Of a stretch of DNA of 64,000 nucleotides, positions 46,131 through 55,026 are shown piece after piece (positions within the stretch are counted from its first letter, which is position 1; the number at the start of each line of letters is the position of its first letter). The notes below the pieces were generated by a model that saw only the letters and a list, made by a program, of their open reading frames with translations, made no database searches and was not told the origin of the DNA. The stretch lies in assembly GCF_014649735.1 (NCBI RefSeq), contig NZ_BMTP01000013.1, positions 186,001 through 250,000 of the forward strand, written 5' to 3'. This stretch comes from Streptomyces lavendofoliae. Its GTDB lineage: Bacteria; Actinomycetota; Actinomycetes; Streptomycetales; Streptomycetaceae. The translations under genes and the position numbers were made by a program.

Positions 46131-47159
46131 TCATCCCGTCCCGGGGCCGGCGGCCGTGGCCGGGCGGCGCATCACGAGCGTGCTCACATTGCGGCCGGCG
46201 ACCAGCTCGTACTCGAAGGAGTCGACCGCCGTGAAGGCGAGGAAGACCCCGAGCCCGCCGATCTGCCGCTCGGCGAGCGGCACGTCGAGCACCGGGGCGC
46301 GCATGCCCTGGCGCGGGTCGAAGGCCGGGGCGTCGTCCTCGAAGCGCACCCAGACCTGGTCGGGGTCGATGCCGCCGTCCACGGAGATCTCGCCCGCGGT
46401 GCCCCGGTAGCCGTGCATGACGATGTTGGTCGCCAGTTCGTCGGCGGCCAGCCGCAGCCGGTACAGGGAGCTCTCCGGAAGCGCGGCCCGCGCCCCGAGG
46501 CCCAGCACGAACTCGGCAACCCGGTCCAGGCACGCCAGCCGCGCGGGGATCCGCAGCGCGTCCGGCGCCCCGGGGGACCACGGCGCGGCCCCGGCACGCC
46601 GCGCCCCACCGGGGCGGGCGCCCGCGCCGTCCGGGGCCCCGCCGGGCCCGGTACCCGGCGCCCGTGCGGTCTCCGGTGCCGGTCCCGGATCGGTCTCCGG
46701 TGCCGGTCCGGTTTCCGGTCGGGTCTCCGGTCTCGGTCGGGTCTCCGGTCTCGGTCCCGCTTCCGGTCCGGGTCCGGTCTCCGGTGCCGGTATCGGTCCG
46801 GGGCCGGTCTCCGGTGCCGGTATCGGTCTCGGTCCCGGTATCGGTCCGGATCCCGCTGGTCCCGGTACTGGTCCGGGTACCGGTTCCGGGCGCGGGCCGC
46901 GGGAGGCCCCGCCCGCTCCCGGGCCGCCGGGGCCGCCCGAAGCGTGCGACGCGCCCGCCGCACCGGGCCCGCCCGGCACCCCCGGCGCGCGGACGGCCGG
47001 CGCGCGGCCGACGGCGGCCCCCGCGACGGCGGCCGGCGCACCGGCACCCGTACCGCCCGGCACGCCGGCACCGCTGGGGGCGGCACCGCCCGGCGCGGCC
47101 GGGGCGAGGGATCCGGCGGACGTGCCGGACGGCGACGTGGCGCCGGAGTCGAGGCGCAT
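46131..47159 (-). CDS. RsbW-like HATPase_c_2 anti-sigma/serine kinase with long Pro-rich extension
   Basis: The 342-residue protein has a C-terminal Bergerat-type ATPase domain at about residues 205-335 (N box RLAADELATNIVMHGY, G box RQIGGLGVFLAF). The first 200 residues are low-complexity Gly/Ala/Pro, with repeats such as PIPAPETGPGPEAGPRPETR. RsbW-like proteins phosphorylate STAS antagonists and sequester sigma factors. ATG 47159 has GGGGAG two bases upstream. A start further in would remove the disordered part, but none has a better ribosome-binding site. It lies 14 bases after the STAS gene and 6 bases before the phosphatase gene. Confidence 0.82.
   Translation of the reverse strand: MRLDSGATSPSGTSAGSLAPAAPGGAAPSGAGVPGGTGAGAPAAVAGAAVGRAPAVRAPGVPGGPGAAGASHASGGPGGPGAGGASRGPRPEPVPGPVPGPAGSGPIPGPRPIPAPETGPGPIPAPETGPGPEAGPRPETRPRPETRPETGPAPETDPGPAPETARAPGTGPGGAPDGAGARPGGARRAGAAPWSPGAPDALRIPARLACLDRVAEFVLGLGARAALPESSLYRLRLAADELATNIVMHGYRGTAGEISVDGGIDPDQVWVRFEDDAPAFDPRQGMRAPVLDVPLAERQIGGLGVFLAFTAVDSFEYELVAGRNVSTLVMRRPATAAGPGTG
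46670..46880. repeat. Degenerate GC-rich tandem repeats coding for the Pro/Glu/Gly tract
   Basis: Short units based on GGTCTCCGGTGCCGGTATCG recur many times, imperfectly, across this stretch. They encode the P-x-P-E-T-G-P type repeats of the RsbW-like protein. The repeats probably expand and contract by slippage, so the tract length should vary among strains. Confidence 0.6.
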
Positions 47160-47173
47160 GTCTCCCCGCCCCC

Positions 47174-47485
47174 TCAGGCGTCGATCAGGTCGATGCTGTG
47201 GTCGAACCCGGCCAGCCTGATCGTGTGGGCGACCGGTTCCGTGGCACCGACGATGGCGATCCTGACGTCGTCGCCCATCTTCTGGCGGGCGAACACCAGC
47301 GACCGCAGCCCCGCGCTGGACATGTACTCCAGCTTCTCGGCCCTGATCACCAGCTCGATCGACCCGGCCGCCGCGGCCTCGTCGATCGTGTCGTGGAAGC
47401 GGCCGGCGCTGGACGCGTCCAGCTCGCCGACGAGCTCTATCGTCGCCACCCGCTCGTTGAGCCTCAGCCTCACGTCGAACGTCAC
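47174..47485 (-). CDS. STAS-domain anti-sigma factor antagonist (second copy)
   Basis: The 103-residue protein is a single STAS domain: VATIELVGELDASSAGRFHD, then EYMSSAGLRSLVFARQKMG. The Ser-Ser of MSSAGL contains the usual phosphorylation site. GTG 47485 overlaps the glgX stop by 4 bases. It should be phosphorylated by the RsbW-like kinase and dephosphorylated by the PP2C protein, both encoded immediately downstream. Confidence 0.9.
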   Translation of the reverse strand: MTFDVRLRLNERVATIELVGELDASSAGRFHDTIDEAAAAGSIELVIRAEKLEYMSSAGLRSLVFARQKMGDDVRIAIVGATEPVAHTIRLAGFDHSIDLIDA

Positions 47486-49659
47486 GGTGCCATCTCCTTC
47501 TGCGTCGCTTGCGTCGTGGATACCGCGCGGCCCACGAGGATCACCGCCGAGTGCGGGCCCAGGTGGTAGCGCCCGGGGTGCTCCAGCAGCGGCTCGCGGC
47601 CGAGCGGATGCATGCCGTACGGCATCAGGGCCCCCGTGTCGGCGAACAGGTGCCAGGCCTGGCCGTCGGGGAGCTGCGGGAGCTCCATGTCGTGAGGCTC
47701 CCAGTGGGCGTTGACGGCGACGTACACGTGGTCGTCGGGCACCCCGCCCTTGGCGTGCCGGCCGCACCGCATCAGGGCGACGACCCGGCAGTGGTCCGCC
47801 CAGTCGGGGTGCCAGGCGCGCACTCCGTGCCAGCTGACGTCCGGGTAGCCGCTGCCCATCGAGTCGACGCCGCGCGGGTGCTCGGTGTTGCGCAGCACCG
47901 GGTGCGCGTGCCGGAACGCGATCAGGCCGCGGGTGAACTCCAGCAGCTCGGCGTTGGCCTCCACCAGGCCCCAGTCGAACCACGACAGCTCGTTGTCCTG
48001 GCAGTACGTGTTGTTGTTGCCGAGCTGGGTGCGGCCCACCTCGTCGCCGGCCAGGATCATGGGGACACCCTGGCTGGTGAGCAGGATCGCCAGCAGGTTC
48101 TTCATCTGGCGCATCCGCAGGTCCCGCACGTGCGGGGAGGCGCTGGGGCCCTCCTCGCCGCAGTTCCAGCTGTAGTTGTCGTTGGCGCCGTCGCCGTTGC
48201 CCTCGCCGTTGGCCTCGTTGTGCTTGTCGTTGTACGAGACGAGGTCGTTGAGGGTGAACCCGTCGTGCGCGGTGATGAAGTTGACGGACGCGGCGGCCCC
48301 GCGGCCCTGGTACAGGTCGGGGGAGCCCGCCATCCGGGTGGCCAGCTCGCCGGCCATGCCAGGCTCGCCCTTGACGAACCTGCGCACCGCGTCGCGGTAC
48401 TTGCCGTTCCACTCCGACCAGCGGCCGTAGTTGGGGAAGTGCCCGACCTGGTACAGCCCGGCCGCGTCCCAGGCTTCGGCGATCAGCTTGGTGTGCCGCA
48501 GGATCGGGTCGTACGCGAGCTGCTCCAGCAGCGGCGGGTTGGGCAGCGGGGTGCCGTCCGGGGCGCGGTCGAGGATGGCCGCCAGGTCGAAGCGGAACCC
48601 GTCGATGTGGTACTCGGCGACCCAGTGGCGCAGGCAGCCCAGCACGAAGTCCCGCACCACCGGGTGGTTGCAGTTGACGGTGTTCCCGGTGCCGCTGAAG
48701 TTGTAGTACTGCCCGTCCGGGGTGAGCATGTAGTACGTGGCGTTGTCGAGCCCGCGGAACGAGATCGTCGGCCCGTACTCGTTGCCCTCGGCGGTGTGGT
48801 TGAACACCACGTCGAGGACGACCTCGATGCCCGCCCGGTGCAGCTCCCTCACCAGCGACTTGAACTCGTCGGCCTGCATGCCGAACCGGCCCGTCGCCGC
48901 GTAGCCGGCCTTCGGGGCGAAGAAGGAGACGGTGTTGTACCCCCAGTAGTTGTGCAGCCGCTCGCCGGTGACCGGGTTGGTGCGCGGGTTGTCCAGCTCG
49001 TCGAACTCGAAGACCGGCAGCAGCTCGACGCAGTTGACGCCGAGCTCCCGCAGGTACGGGATCTTCTCCCGCAGCCCCGCGTACGTCCCCGGCGCCGTCA
49101 CCCCCGACGAGGGGTGCCGGGTGAAGCCGCGCACGTGCGTCTCGTAGATGACGAGGTCCTCGGTGGGGATCCGCAGCGGGGTGTCGTCGCCCCAGTCGAA
49201 GTCGTCGTTCACCACCTGGGCGCGGTAGGGGTAGACGTCGTTCCAGTCGGGCTCGCGCCCCCACACGTCCCGGCCCGAGACGAGCCGGGCGTACGGGTCG
49301 CTGAGCACCCGGCGGGCGTCGAACCGGTCGCCGGTCACCGGGTCGAACGGCCCGTCGGCGCGGAAGCCGTACTCCAGGTTCTCGACGTCCAGCCCGAACA
49401 CCGTCATCGCGTACACGCTGCCGGTGCGGAACTCCGCCGGGAAGGGCAGCTCCGCGGCCGGCTCGGGCGCGCCGCGCTCGAAGAGCACCAGGCTCATCGA
49501 GGTGGCGCGGTCCGAGTACACCGAGAAGTTGACGCCGCCCGGCACCGGGGTCGCCCCGTACGGGAAGGGCCTCCCGGCCCGTACCCGGTAGCCGGCGATC
49601 CGGTGCGTGGGGTACGCGTCGACGCGCTCGCGGGTCTCCGTCAGGTCCTGGGGGCTCAT
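47482..49659 (-). CDS. glgX: Glycogen debranching enzyme (isoamylase/TreX type)
   Basis: The 725-residue protein has the isoamylase N-terminal domain (FPYGATPVPGGVNFSVYSDR) and a GH13_11 barrel. Catalytic motifs are YHIDGFRFDLAAILDRAP (nucleophile), TKLIAEAWDAAG (acid/base) and NFITAHDGFTLNDLVSY. It removes alpha-1,6 branches. Its gene is sandwiched between two STAS genes with 4-base overlaps on both sides (ATGA and GTGA), an unusual linkage of a metabolic enzyme with partner-switching regulators. Confidence 0.95.
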   Translation of the reverse strand: MSPQDLTETRERVDAYPTHRIAGYRVRAGRPFPYGATPVPGGVNFSVYSDRATSMSLVLFERGAPEPAAELPFPAEFRTGSVYAMTVFGLDVENLEYGFRADGPFDPVTGDRFDARRVLSDPYARLVSGRDVWGREPDWNDVYPYRAQVVNDDFDWGDDTPLRIPTEDLVIYETHVRGFTRHPSSGVTAPGTYAGLREKIPYLRELGVNCVELLPVFEFDELDNPRTNPVTGERLHNYWGYNTVSFFAPKAGYAATGRFGMQADEFKSLVRELHRAGIEVVLDVVFNHTAEGNEYGPTISFRGLDNATYYMLTPDGQYYNFSGTGNTVNCNHPVVRDFVLGCLRHWVAEYHIDGFRFDLAAILDRAPDGTPLPNPPLLEQLAYDPILRHTKLIAEAWDAAGLYQVGHFPNYGRWSEWNGKYRDAVRRFVKGEPGMAGELATRMAGSPDLYQGRGAAASVNFITAHDGFTLNDLVSYNDKHNEANGEGNGDGANDNYSWNCGEEGPSASPHVRDLRMRQMKNLLAILLTSQGVPMILAGDEVGRTQLGNNNTYCQDNELSWFDWGLVEANAELLEFTRGLIAFRHAHPVLRNTEHPRGVDSMGSGYPDVSWHGVRAWHPDWADHCRVVALMRCGRHAKGGVPDDHVYVAVNAHWEPHDMELPQLPDGQAWHLFADTGALMPYGMHPLGREPLLEHPGRYHLGPHSAVILVGRAVSTTQATQKEMAP

Positions 49660-49997
49660 CGCGCCGCCCGCTCCAGCTCGGAGTCGACGTCCTCGCCGAT
49701 CCGGAAGAAGTCCAGGAAGCCGGTGGCGTTCATGACGAAGGTGACCTCCTCCGACAGACCGACGAGGGTGATCCGCGCGTTCAGCTGCTGGGCGCGGCGG
49801 TGCACGATGAGCAGGGTGCGCAGCCCGGCGCTGGAGACGTAGGACACCCCGGTGAGGTCGACCAGGACGTCGGAGCCCTGCCGGATGAAGGGCAGGAGCT
49901 GCGCCTGGAGGCCCCCGGAAGTGGTGCTGTTGATCTCGCCGTCGAGGGCGATGACGGTGATGTCGCCCTCGGAGCGCGAGTTGACCTTGACGGTCAT
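49656..49997 (-). CDS. STAS-domain anti-sigma factor antagonist (first copy)
   Basis: The 113-residue STAS protein has DITVIALDGEINSTTSGGLQ and the phosphosite region VSYVSSAGLRTLLIVHRRAQ. It is a typical RsbV/SpoIIAA-like antagonist. It overlaps the AGE gene upstream and glgX downstream by 4 bases each. Two antagonists for one kinase could integrate two signals. Confidence 0.9.
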   Translation of the reverse strand: MTVKVNSRSEGDITVIALDGEINSTTSGGLQAQLLPFIRQGSDVLVDLTGVSYVSSAGLRTLLIVHRRAQQLNARITLVGLSEEVTFVMNATGFLDFFRIGEDVDSELERAAR

Positions 49998-51841
49998 CCG
50001 GCCACCTCCGTCCGGGCCCTCGGGGCCAGCCGGACCCTGACCTTCACCCGGCCGGACGTCTCGGGGAGCGTCACGGTCAGGGCGCCGGCGTCGAAGTCGG
50101 TGTGCGGCTCGCCCTCGATCTCGACGGACTCGATCCGCACCGAGCCGGGCGGCAGCAGGTCGGGAGCGACCCGCAGCAGCCGGCCGTCCAGGTCGGACGG
50201 GTCGGGCTTGAACCAGAAGTCCATGGCCTTGCCGCCGACCAGCAGGTTGTTGTAGACGGCCGCCAGATAGCACAGCTCCGCCGAGTGGTACATGCTCATC
50301 GAGTGGCTGCCCTTGAGCCGCTCGACGCCCAGCAGGTACGGCAGGCCGCTGGCGAGGGTGTTGAAGTAGACGGCGCCCTCGTCGTGGTCGAGGAAGAAGG
50401 CGTTGTAGAAGGACTGGGCGTCGCGGGCCTCGTCGCGGAAGTCCTCCCGTCCGGTGATGCCGTGCAGGATGAGGTACGCGAGGATCGCCTGCTCCTGCTG
50501 CCACCAGGCCTTGCGGTCGTGCCAGGCGAAGCGGAAGTGCTCCTCGCCGTCGTGCTTGATCCGCTCGACCACGTCGTACCAGCCGCCGCGCTGGCGGTCG
50601 GCGCCGACGTCCGGCATGGTCTCGCCGATGGAGGCGGCCATGTCCAGGTACTCGGCCTTGGGCCGGAGGCTGTGCATCCGCATCAGGTTCCAGGCGATCT
50701 TCAGGTTGTGGCCGACGACCGCCCGGTTCTGCTGCCAGCCGTGGGTGGTGTCGTGCGACCAGTCCTGGTGGAACCGCTCCTGGACGAACGGGCTGTTCTT
50801 CGGGTCGGGGAACCGCTCGACGATGGTGTCGAACGTGTACTCCAGCATGTCGGCGTAACGTTTCTCGCCCGTCGCCAGGTACAGGTTGATCAGGTAGGCG
50901 GGGGCGTGATCGCCGACCGAGTTCCAGTTCTTGCGGGCCTTGTTCGGGCCGAGGGACTCGTGGTGCGGGCTCAGCAGGATCGGGTCGATGTGCGAGAAGT
51001 ACCCGCCGTGCTCCGGGTCCAGGTAGAACCGGTCGAACAGCCGGAGGGTGGCGTCGGCGTCATTCCTGATCCGCGGGTCCCCGGTGATCCGGTACGTCTG
51101 GACCGGCCCGGCGAGCGCGTAGATCTGCTCGTACGCCGGCAGCGCGTCGTAGTCGTCGGAGAACTCCGAGGTGAACAGCTTCTTCTCGATGTCGCCGTCG
51201 ATGGACAGCCCGTGGTACCAGTACACGACGTTCTCGTCGGTGTCGACGAACCGCATGTGCTCGCGCAGGTACTCGGTGCCGCGCTCGGCGACCTCCAGGT
51301 ACTCGTCCTCACCGGTCAGCAGGAAGGCCGACGCCATGCCGTACACCAGCCGGGAGATCGTGTCGGTCTCCTGGACGTGGCTGGCGGTCTTCTCCCCGCC
51401 GAGCCGGATCTCGGTGCGGTACTGCCCGAAGTCGACCGGCCCGTCGCCGAACTGCGCCTTGCGGTAGAACGCGGCGATCTCCTTGATCTGCCGGACCCAC
51501 CAGCCCGCCTCCTCGAAGCGGAAGTCGTCGCCCTGCCGGCCCACGAAGATCAGCCGCTTGGCCTCGAACCGCAGCCGCTCCTCGGTGGGGTAGAACACGC
51601 CGTACGCCAGGACGAACGTGCCCTCCTGGAGCATGTCGTCGATGTGCCCCGAGGCGTCCTGGTACGGCTCGCCCAGGTTGTGCAGCAGCTCGGCGCTCGG
51701 GCCGCCGTCCAGGGATATCCGGAACTCCGTGCCGGCCGGGGTGATCACGCTCACCACCCGGGCGTCGCGGTCGAATCCGGTGACCCGGCCCGCGATGGTG
51801 TCGGAGAACGTGAAGTTCACGGTGTCGGAAGTGGTGGACAT
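49994..51841 (-). CDS. AGE (N-acylglucosamine 2-epimerase) fold protein with extra N- and C-terminal beta domains
   Basis: The 615-residue protein contains an (alpha/alpha)6 barrel at about residues 110-540 with AGE-like elements (SVGDHAPAYLINLYLATGEK, QNRAVVGHNLKIAWNLMRMH, FRFAWHDRKAWWQQEQAILA). The usual enzyme has about 400 residues. Here an N-terminal beta domain (residues 1-100, RVTGFDRDARVVSVITPAGT) and a C-terminal strand-rich domain (540-615) are added. AGE-fold enzymes epimerise or isomerise sugars such as GlcNAc, cellobiose and mannose. The substrate is unknown, and an oligosaccharide derived from the alpha-glucan is one option. ATG 51841 is chosen; GTG 51850 is an alternative that would overlap the upstream stop. 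Confidence 0.8.
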   Translation of the reverse strand: MSTTSDTVNFTFSDTIAGRVTGFDRDARVVSVITPAGTEFRISLDGGPSAELLHNLGEPYQDASGHIDDMLQEGTFVLAYGVFYPTEERLRFEAKRLIFVGRQGDDFRFEEAGWWVRQIKEIAAFYRKAQFGDGPVDFGQYRTEIRLGGEKTASHVQETDTISRLVYGMASAFLLTGEDEYLEVAERGTEYLREHMRFVDTDENVVYWYHGLSIDGDIEKKLFTSEFSDDYDALPAYEQIYALAGPVQTYRITGDPRIRNDADATLRLFDRFYLDPEHGGYFSHIDPILLSPHHESLGPNKARKNWNSVGDHAPAYLINLYLATGEKRYADMLEYTFDTIVERFPDPKNSPFVQERFHQDWSHDTTHGWQQNRAVVGHNLKIAWNLMRMHSLRPKAEYLDMAASIGETMPDVGADRQRGGWYDVVERIKHDGEEHFRFAWHDRKAWWQQEQAILAYLILHGITGREDFRDEARDAQSFYNAFFLDHDEGAVYFNTLASGLPYLLGVERLKGSHSMSMYHSAELCYLAAVYNNLLVGGKAMDFWFKPDPSDLDGRLLRVAPDLLPPGSVRIESVEIEGEPHTDFDAGALTVTLPETSGRVKVRVRLAPRARTEVAG

Positions 51842-51846
51842 GGCAT

Positions 51847-52455
51847 TCACGCCCCTCGCAGCACGAGCTCGTCGATGATGGTCCTGGCGAACAGATGGCA
51901 GTGGTCGCCCGTCCGCGCGGTCACCAGGTCCCCGTCCACGACGACGTCCTGGTCCACGTAGTTGGCGCCCATGTTGCGCACGTCGCCGATGAGGTTGTTG
52001 TGGCAGACCACCTTGCGGCCGCGCACCACGTACGGGATCGACGCGGCCAGCCACATGCCGTGGCAGATGATCCCCTTGACCACGCCCGACCGGGCGAACG
52101 CCCGGCGCAGCAGATCGGTGGCCGGCGCCAGCCGCTCGATGTCCTCGGTGTAGCGCAGCCGGTCCGCGACCATGCCGGACGGCACGATCAGCGCGCTGTA
52201 CTCGCGCAGCCGCCGGTCGTCCAGGTCCTCCAGGCTGCGGGTCACGGTCAGCGGCGCACGGTACTCGTGGCCGGTGAAGGTGATGGACCTGTTTCCCCAC
52301 AGCCGGGTGAGGAAGTCGACGCGGGCGCCCTCCTCGGCGAACCGGCGCTGGTAGTAGGCGATCTCGGGCTCGTAGAAGTCGCTCTCCGTGAGGACCGCGA
52401 TCCTCCGGCCGGTGAGCACACCGTCGCGCGACGGTGTCTCAGCTGTGCCGGCCAT
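51847..52455 (-). CDS. DJ-1/PfpI-family protein (short form)
   Basis: The 202-residue protein has the family nucleophile C131 followed by H132 in GVVKGIICHGMWLAAS, and a Glu-rich start TESDFYEPEIAYYQRRF that supplies the companion Glu. Relatives act as glyoxalases, hydrolases, isonitrile hydratases or chaperones. It overlaps the end of the TPP enzyme gene by 17 bases and precedes the AGE gene by 5 bases. Aldehyde or glycated-product detoxification is a reasonable but untested role. Confidence 0.85.
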   Translation of the reverse strand: MAGTAETPSRDGVLTGRRIAVLTESDFYEPEIAYYQRRFAEEGARVDFLTRLWGNRSITFTGHEYRAPLTVTRSLEDLDDRRLREYSALIVPSGMVADRLRYTEDIERLAPATDLLRRAFARSGVVKGIICHGMWLAASIPYVVRGRKVVCHNNLIGDVRNMGANYVDQDVVVDGDLVTARTGDHCHLFARTIIDELVLRGA

Positions 52456-54106
52456 GGCTCCCCCCTTCGGTTGTTCCCTCGGTGGTCCGCAGGTCGACGA
52501 GGAACGGCTTGTCGTCGCCGAACATCCGCTTGACCGCGTACGCCACCTGCTCGTGGTCGTCGACCCGCAGCGCCTCGACGCCGAACCCCTCGGCGAGCCG
52601 GGTGAAGCCGAGGTCGGGGCGGGACAGGTCGAACGGCGTCGGGTGGGCGTGCTCGGGGATGTCCCGCTCCCGCCAGTACTGCTCGATGTTGAGGTCGAGC
52701 AGCTTGTAGCTGCGGTTGTTGCAGATCACGAACTTGGCGCCGATGTCGTGCCGGACCGCCGTGTACAGCGCCTGGAAGGTGTACATCGACCCGCCGTCGC
52801 CGGTGAAGCCGATCACCGTCTTGTCGGGGTGGGCGAGCTTGATGCCCAGCGCCCCGGGGATGCCCACGCCCAGCGACCCGCCGCGCGTGGAGAACCAGTG
52901 GCCCGGCAGCCGCCCCGGCAGGTACGCGTTGAGCGGCCCGGCCGCCGTCAGCGCCTCGTCGAAGACCATCAGGTCCTCCGGCGCCTGCCCGGCCAGCTCC
53001 CGCAGGAAGTGGTGCAGCAGTGAACCGTCGTCCTGCGGCCCGTCCGGCTGCTCACGGCGGCGCGCCTCCAGCCGCCCCGACGCCAGCGCCCGGTCCTCGG
53101 CCGACAGCCGGCCGTCCAGTTCGGTGGCGAGCGCGGCCAGGGTCGCCTTGGGGTCGGCGACCAGCCCGAGCGTGACGGGGTGGTTCTTGGCGATCTCGTA
53201 CCCGTCGAGATCGATGTGGACGATCCTGGCGTCCTCCCGGAACGGGTTGTCCAGCACCGGGAACACCTCGCCGAAGACGTACGTGCCGACGATCAGCACC
53301 GCGTCCGCGTCCCGCACCGCCGCCCGGCTGACCTCGCCGAACATATGGCCGAGCTGGCCCCGGTAGAGCGGGTGCCGGGCGTCCAGGTTCACCTCGGAGA
53401 AGTCCATGCCCCACACGTCGGCGCCCAGCTGCTCCGCCACCCGGACCAGCTCCGCCTGCCCGCCGGACGCCGAGACGCCGTCGCCCACGATGACGATCGG
53501 CCTCTCGGCGCCGGCCAGCAGTCGCGCCGCCTGCTCCACCAGGGAGGGCACCGGCAGCGCCCGGGTCTCCAGGAACGTGCTGGGGACGACCGGCTCGGTG
53601 TTGACCGCGTCCAGGACGTCCATCGGAAGGGAGACGAAGACGGGGCCGCGCGGCGGCGTCATCGCGATCTTCATGGCCCGCCGCAGCACCCGCAGCACCG
53701 AGTGCGGGTCGGTGACCCGGGTCGCGTACTTGGTGACGGGCTCCGCCATGGCGACCAGGTCGGCCGCCATCTGCGCGTCCATCGCGTCGTACTTGACCCC
53801 GGCCTCGCCGGCGATCACCAGGAGCGGCGAGTGGCCTCGCTTGGCCTGGTAGAGCATGCCGATCGCGTTGCCGAGGCCGACGCCGCTGTGCAGCTGGAGC
53901 AGCGCCGGGCGGCCGGTGGCCCGGGCGTACCCGTCGGCGATGCCGGCGGCGACCGTCTCCTGCAGGGTCAGGATGTACTGGAGACCGTCGTACTCCTCCA
54001 GCGCGTCCAGGAATCCCTGCTCGACCGTCCCTGGATTGCCGAACATATAAGGAATTCCATCGGCGAGGAATTGCTCGATGATCGCCGCTTTACCCTGCCT
54101 GGCCAT
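52439..54106 (-). CDS. Thiamine-diphosphate enzyme, benzoylformate-decarboxylase/acetolactate-synthase-like
   Basis: The 555-residue protein has E50 in LTLQETVAAGIADGYARATG, the NPGT loop at 24-27 (FGNPGTVEQGF) and the TPP/Mg motif GFTGDGGSMYTFQALYTAVR ending in CNN. All cofactor elements look intact. It acts on a 2-oxo acid. Its neighbours are DJ-1/PfpI genes on both sides. ATG 54106 has GAAGGAAG 3 bases upstream. It is related to, but clearly different from, the TPP enzyme at 32339-33988. Confidence 0.88.
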   Translation of the reverse strand: MARQGKAAIIEQFLADGIPYMFGNPGTVEQGFLDALEEYDGLQYILTLQETVAAGIADGYARATGRPALLQLHSGVGLGNAIGMLYQAKRGHSPLLVIAGEAGVKYDAMDAQMAADLVAMAEPVTKYATRVTDPHSVLRVLRRAMKIAMTPPRGPVFVSLPMDVLDAVNTEPVVPSTFLETRALPVPSLVEQAARLLAGAERPIVIVGDGVSASGGQAELVRVAEQLGADVWGMDFSEVNLDARHPLYRGQLGHMFGEVSRAAVRDADAVLIVGTYVFGEVFPVLDNPFREDARIVHIDLDGYEIAKNHPVTLGLVADPKATLAALATELDGRLSAEDRALASGRLEARRREQPDGPQDDGSLLHHFLRELAGQAPEDLMVFDEALTAAGPLNAYLPGRLPGHWFSTRGGSLGVGIPGALGIKLAHPDKTVIGFTGDGGSMYTFQALYTAVRHDIGAKFVICNNRSYKLLDLNIEQYWRERDIPEHAHPTPFDLSRPDLGFTRLAEGFGVEALRVDDHEQVAYAVKRMFGDDKPFLVDLRTTEGTTEGGSHGRHS

Positions 54107-54137
54107 GTCTTCCTTCTCTCGTCGGTCAACCGTTGGA

Positions 54138-54974
54138 TTACCAGCCGAAGCGGCGCAGCCCGTCCTCGAGGACTTCGACGATCTTTTCGCCGGTGAGGTA
54201 CGAGTCCGGGGTCGAACGCCCGGTGATGAACGGGTAGTCCACGATCACCGACGTTTCCTTGCCGAAATTGCCGTGGTATCGGCCGTCGGGGCCGGTGGCG
54301 TCACGCAGGATGTACTCCAGCGGATACGGCGGCGGACCCATGACGAAATCGGTGCCGAGGAAACCGGTCCCGTCCTTGTAGTCGTACTCCTTGCAGTGCC
54401 CGGTGACGTGCTTGCCCCAGATGATCGACTTGCGGTCCTCCCAGTCGCGGGCGAACGCGAGCGGGGCGACGCCGTAGCACTCGGCGGCGATCGGCTTTCC
54501 GGCGCGCAGGAAGGACAGGATGATCTGGTGCACCCGCTCGTTGTTGGCCAGGTCCACGATCGGGCCGGAGCCGCCGACGATCAGCAGCGCGTCGTACTCC
54601 TCCAGCTCCTGGGCGACCAGGTCCACGGCACGGTGGTAGGCCTCCAGCTTGCGCAGGTAGTCCTCGTCCGCGGTGTAGGGGCGCTCCGGCACCCAGCCGG
54701 AGATGTCGATCGGGTCGGCCAGGCGGTCCGACTCGTCGACCTGCCGGGTGAGCTTGGCGACCTCCTCGGACGTCACCGACTTGCCCAGCGGCGGGTCGAT
54801 GTACGTGGGGTCCATGCTCGGCGGGAGCGCGTGCGGCTGCTTGCCGGTGGGGGTGGCGAACACGACCTCGTAACCACGCTGGTCGAAGTGGTGCAGCGGC
54901 CCGACGAGCTCCTCGCCCCAGTAGCCGTACTCCGACAGAATCACGAGGATCTTCTTGGCGTTCCTTCTGGCCAC
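54138..54974 (-). CDS. DJ-1/PfpI-family protein (long form)
   Basis: The 278-residue protein has Hsp31/glyoxalase-III-like length, with ILVILSEYGYWGEELVGPLH at the N-terminus, VGGSGPIVDLANNERVHQII, and the nucleophile C166 in PIAAECYGVAPL. Here the residue after Cys is Tyr instead of His, which may change chemistry. The start is ATG 54974, 52 bases after the EthD gene. The two DJ-1 proteins flank the TPP enzyme gene and may process its carbonyl product or protect against it. Confidence 0.83.
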   Translation of the reverse strand: MARRNAKKILVILSEYGYWGEELVGPLHHFDQRGYEVVFATPTGKQPHALPPSMDPTYIDPPLGKSVTSEEVAKLTRQVDESDRLADPIDISGWVPERPYTADEDYLRKLEAYHRAVDLVAQELEEYDALLIVGGSGPIVDLANNERVHQIILSFLRAGKPIAAECYGVAPLAFARDWEDRKSIIWGKHVTGHCKEYDYKDGTGFLGTDFVMGPPPYPLEYILRDATGPDGRYHGNFGKETSVIVDYPFITGRSTPDSYLTGEKIVEVLEDGLRRFGW

Positions 54975-55026
54975 GCCTGCTCCTTCGGTAATCGGTGGGG
55001 TGGATCAGCGGCGCGTCACCGGCGCG

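Noticed and set aside
46131..47485. A sigma factor gene within the partner-switching block
   Set aside because: All intervals in 44.0-50.0 kb are filled by identified genes; none encodes sigma regions 2 or 4.
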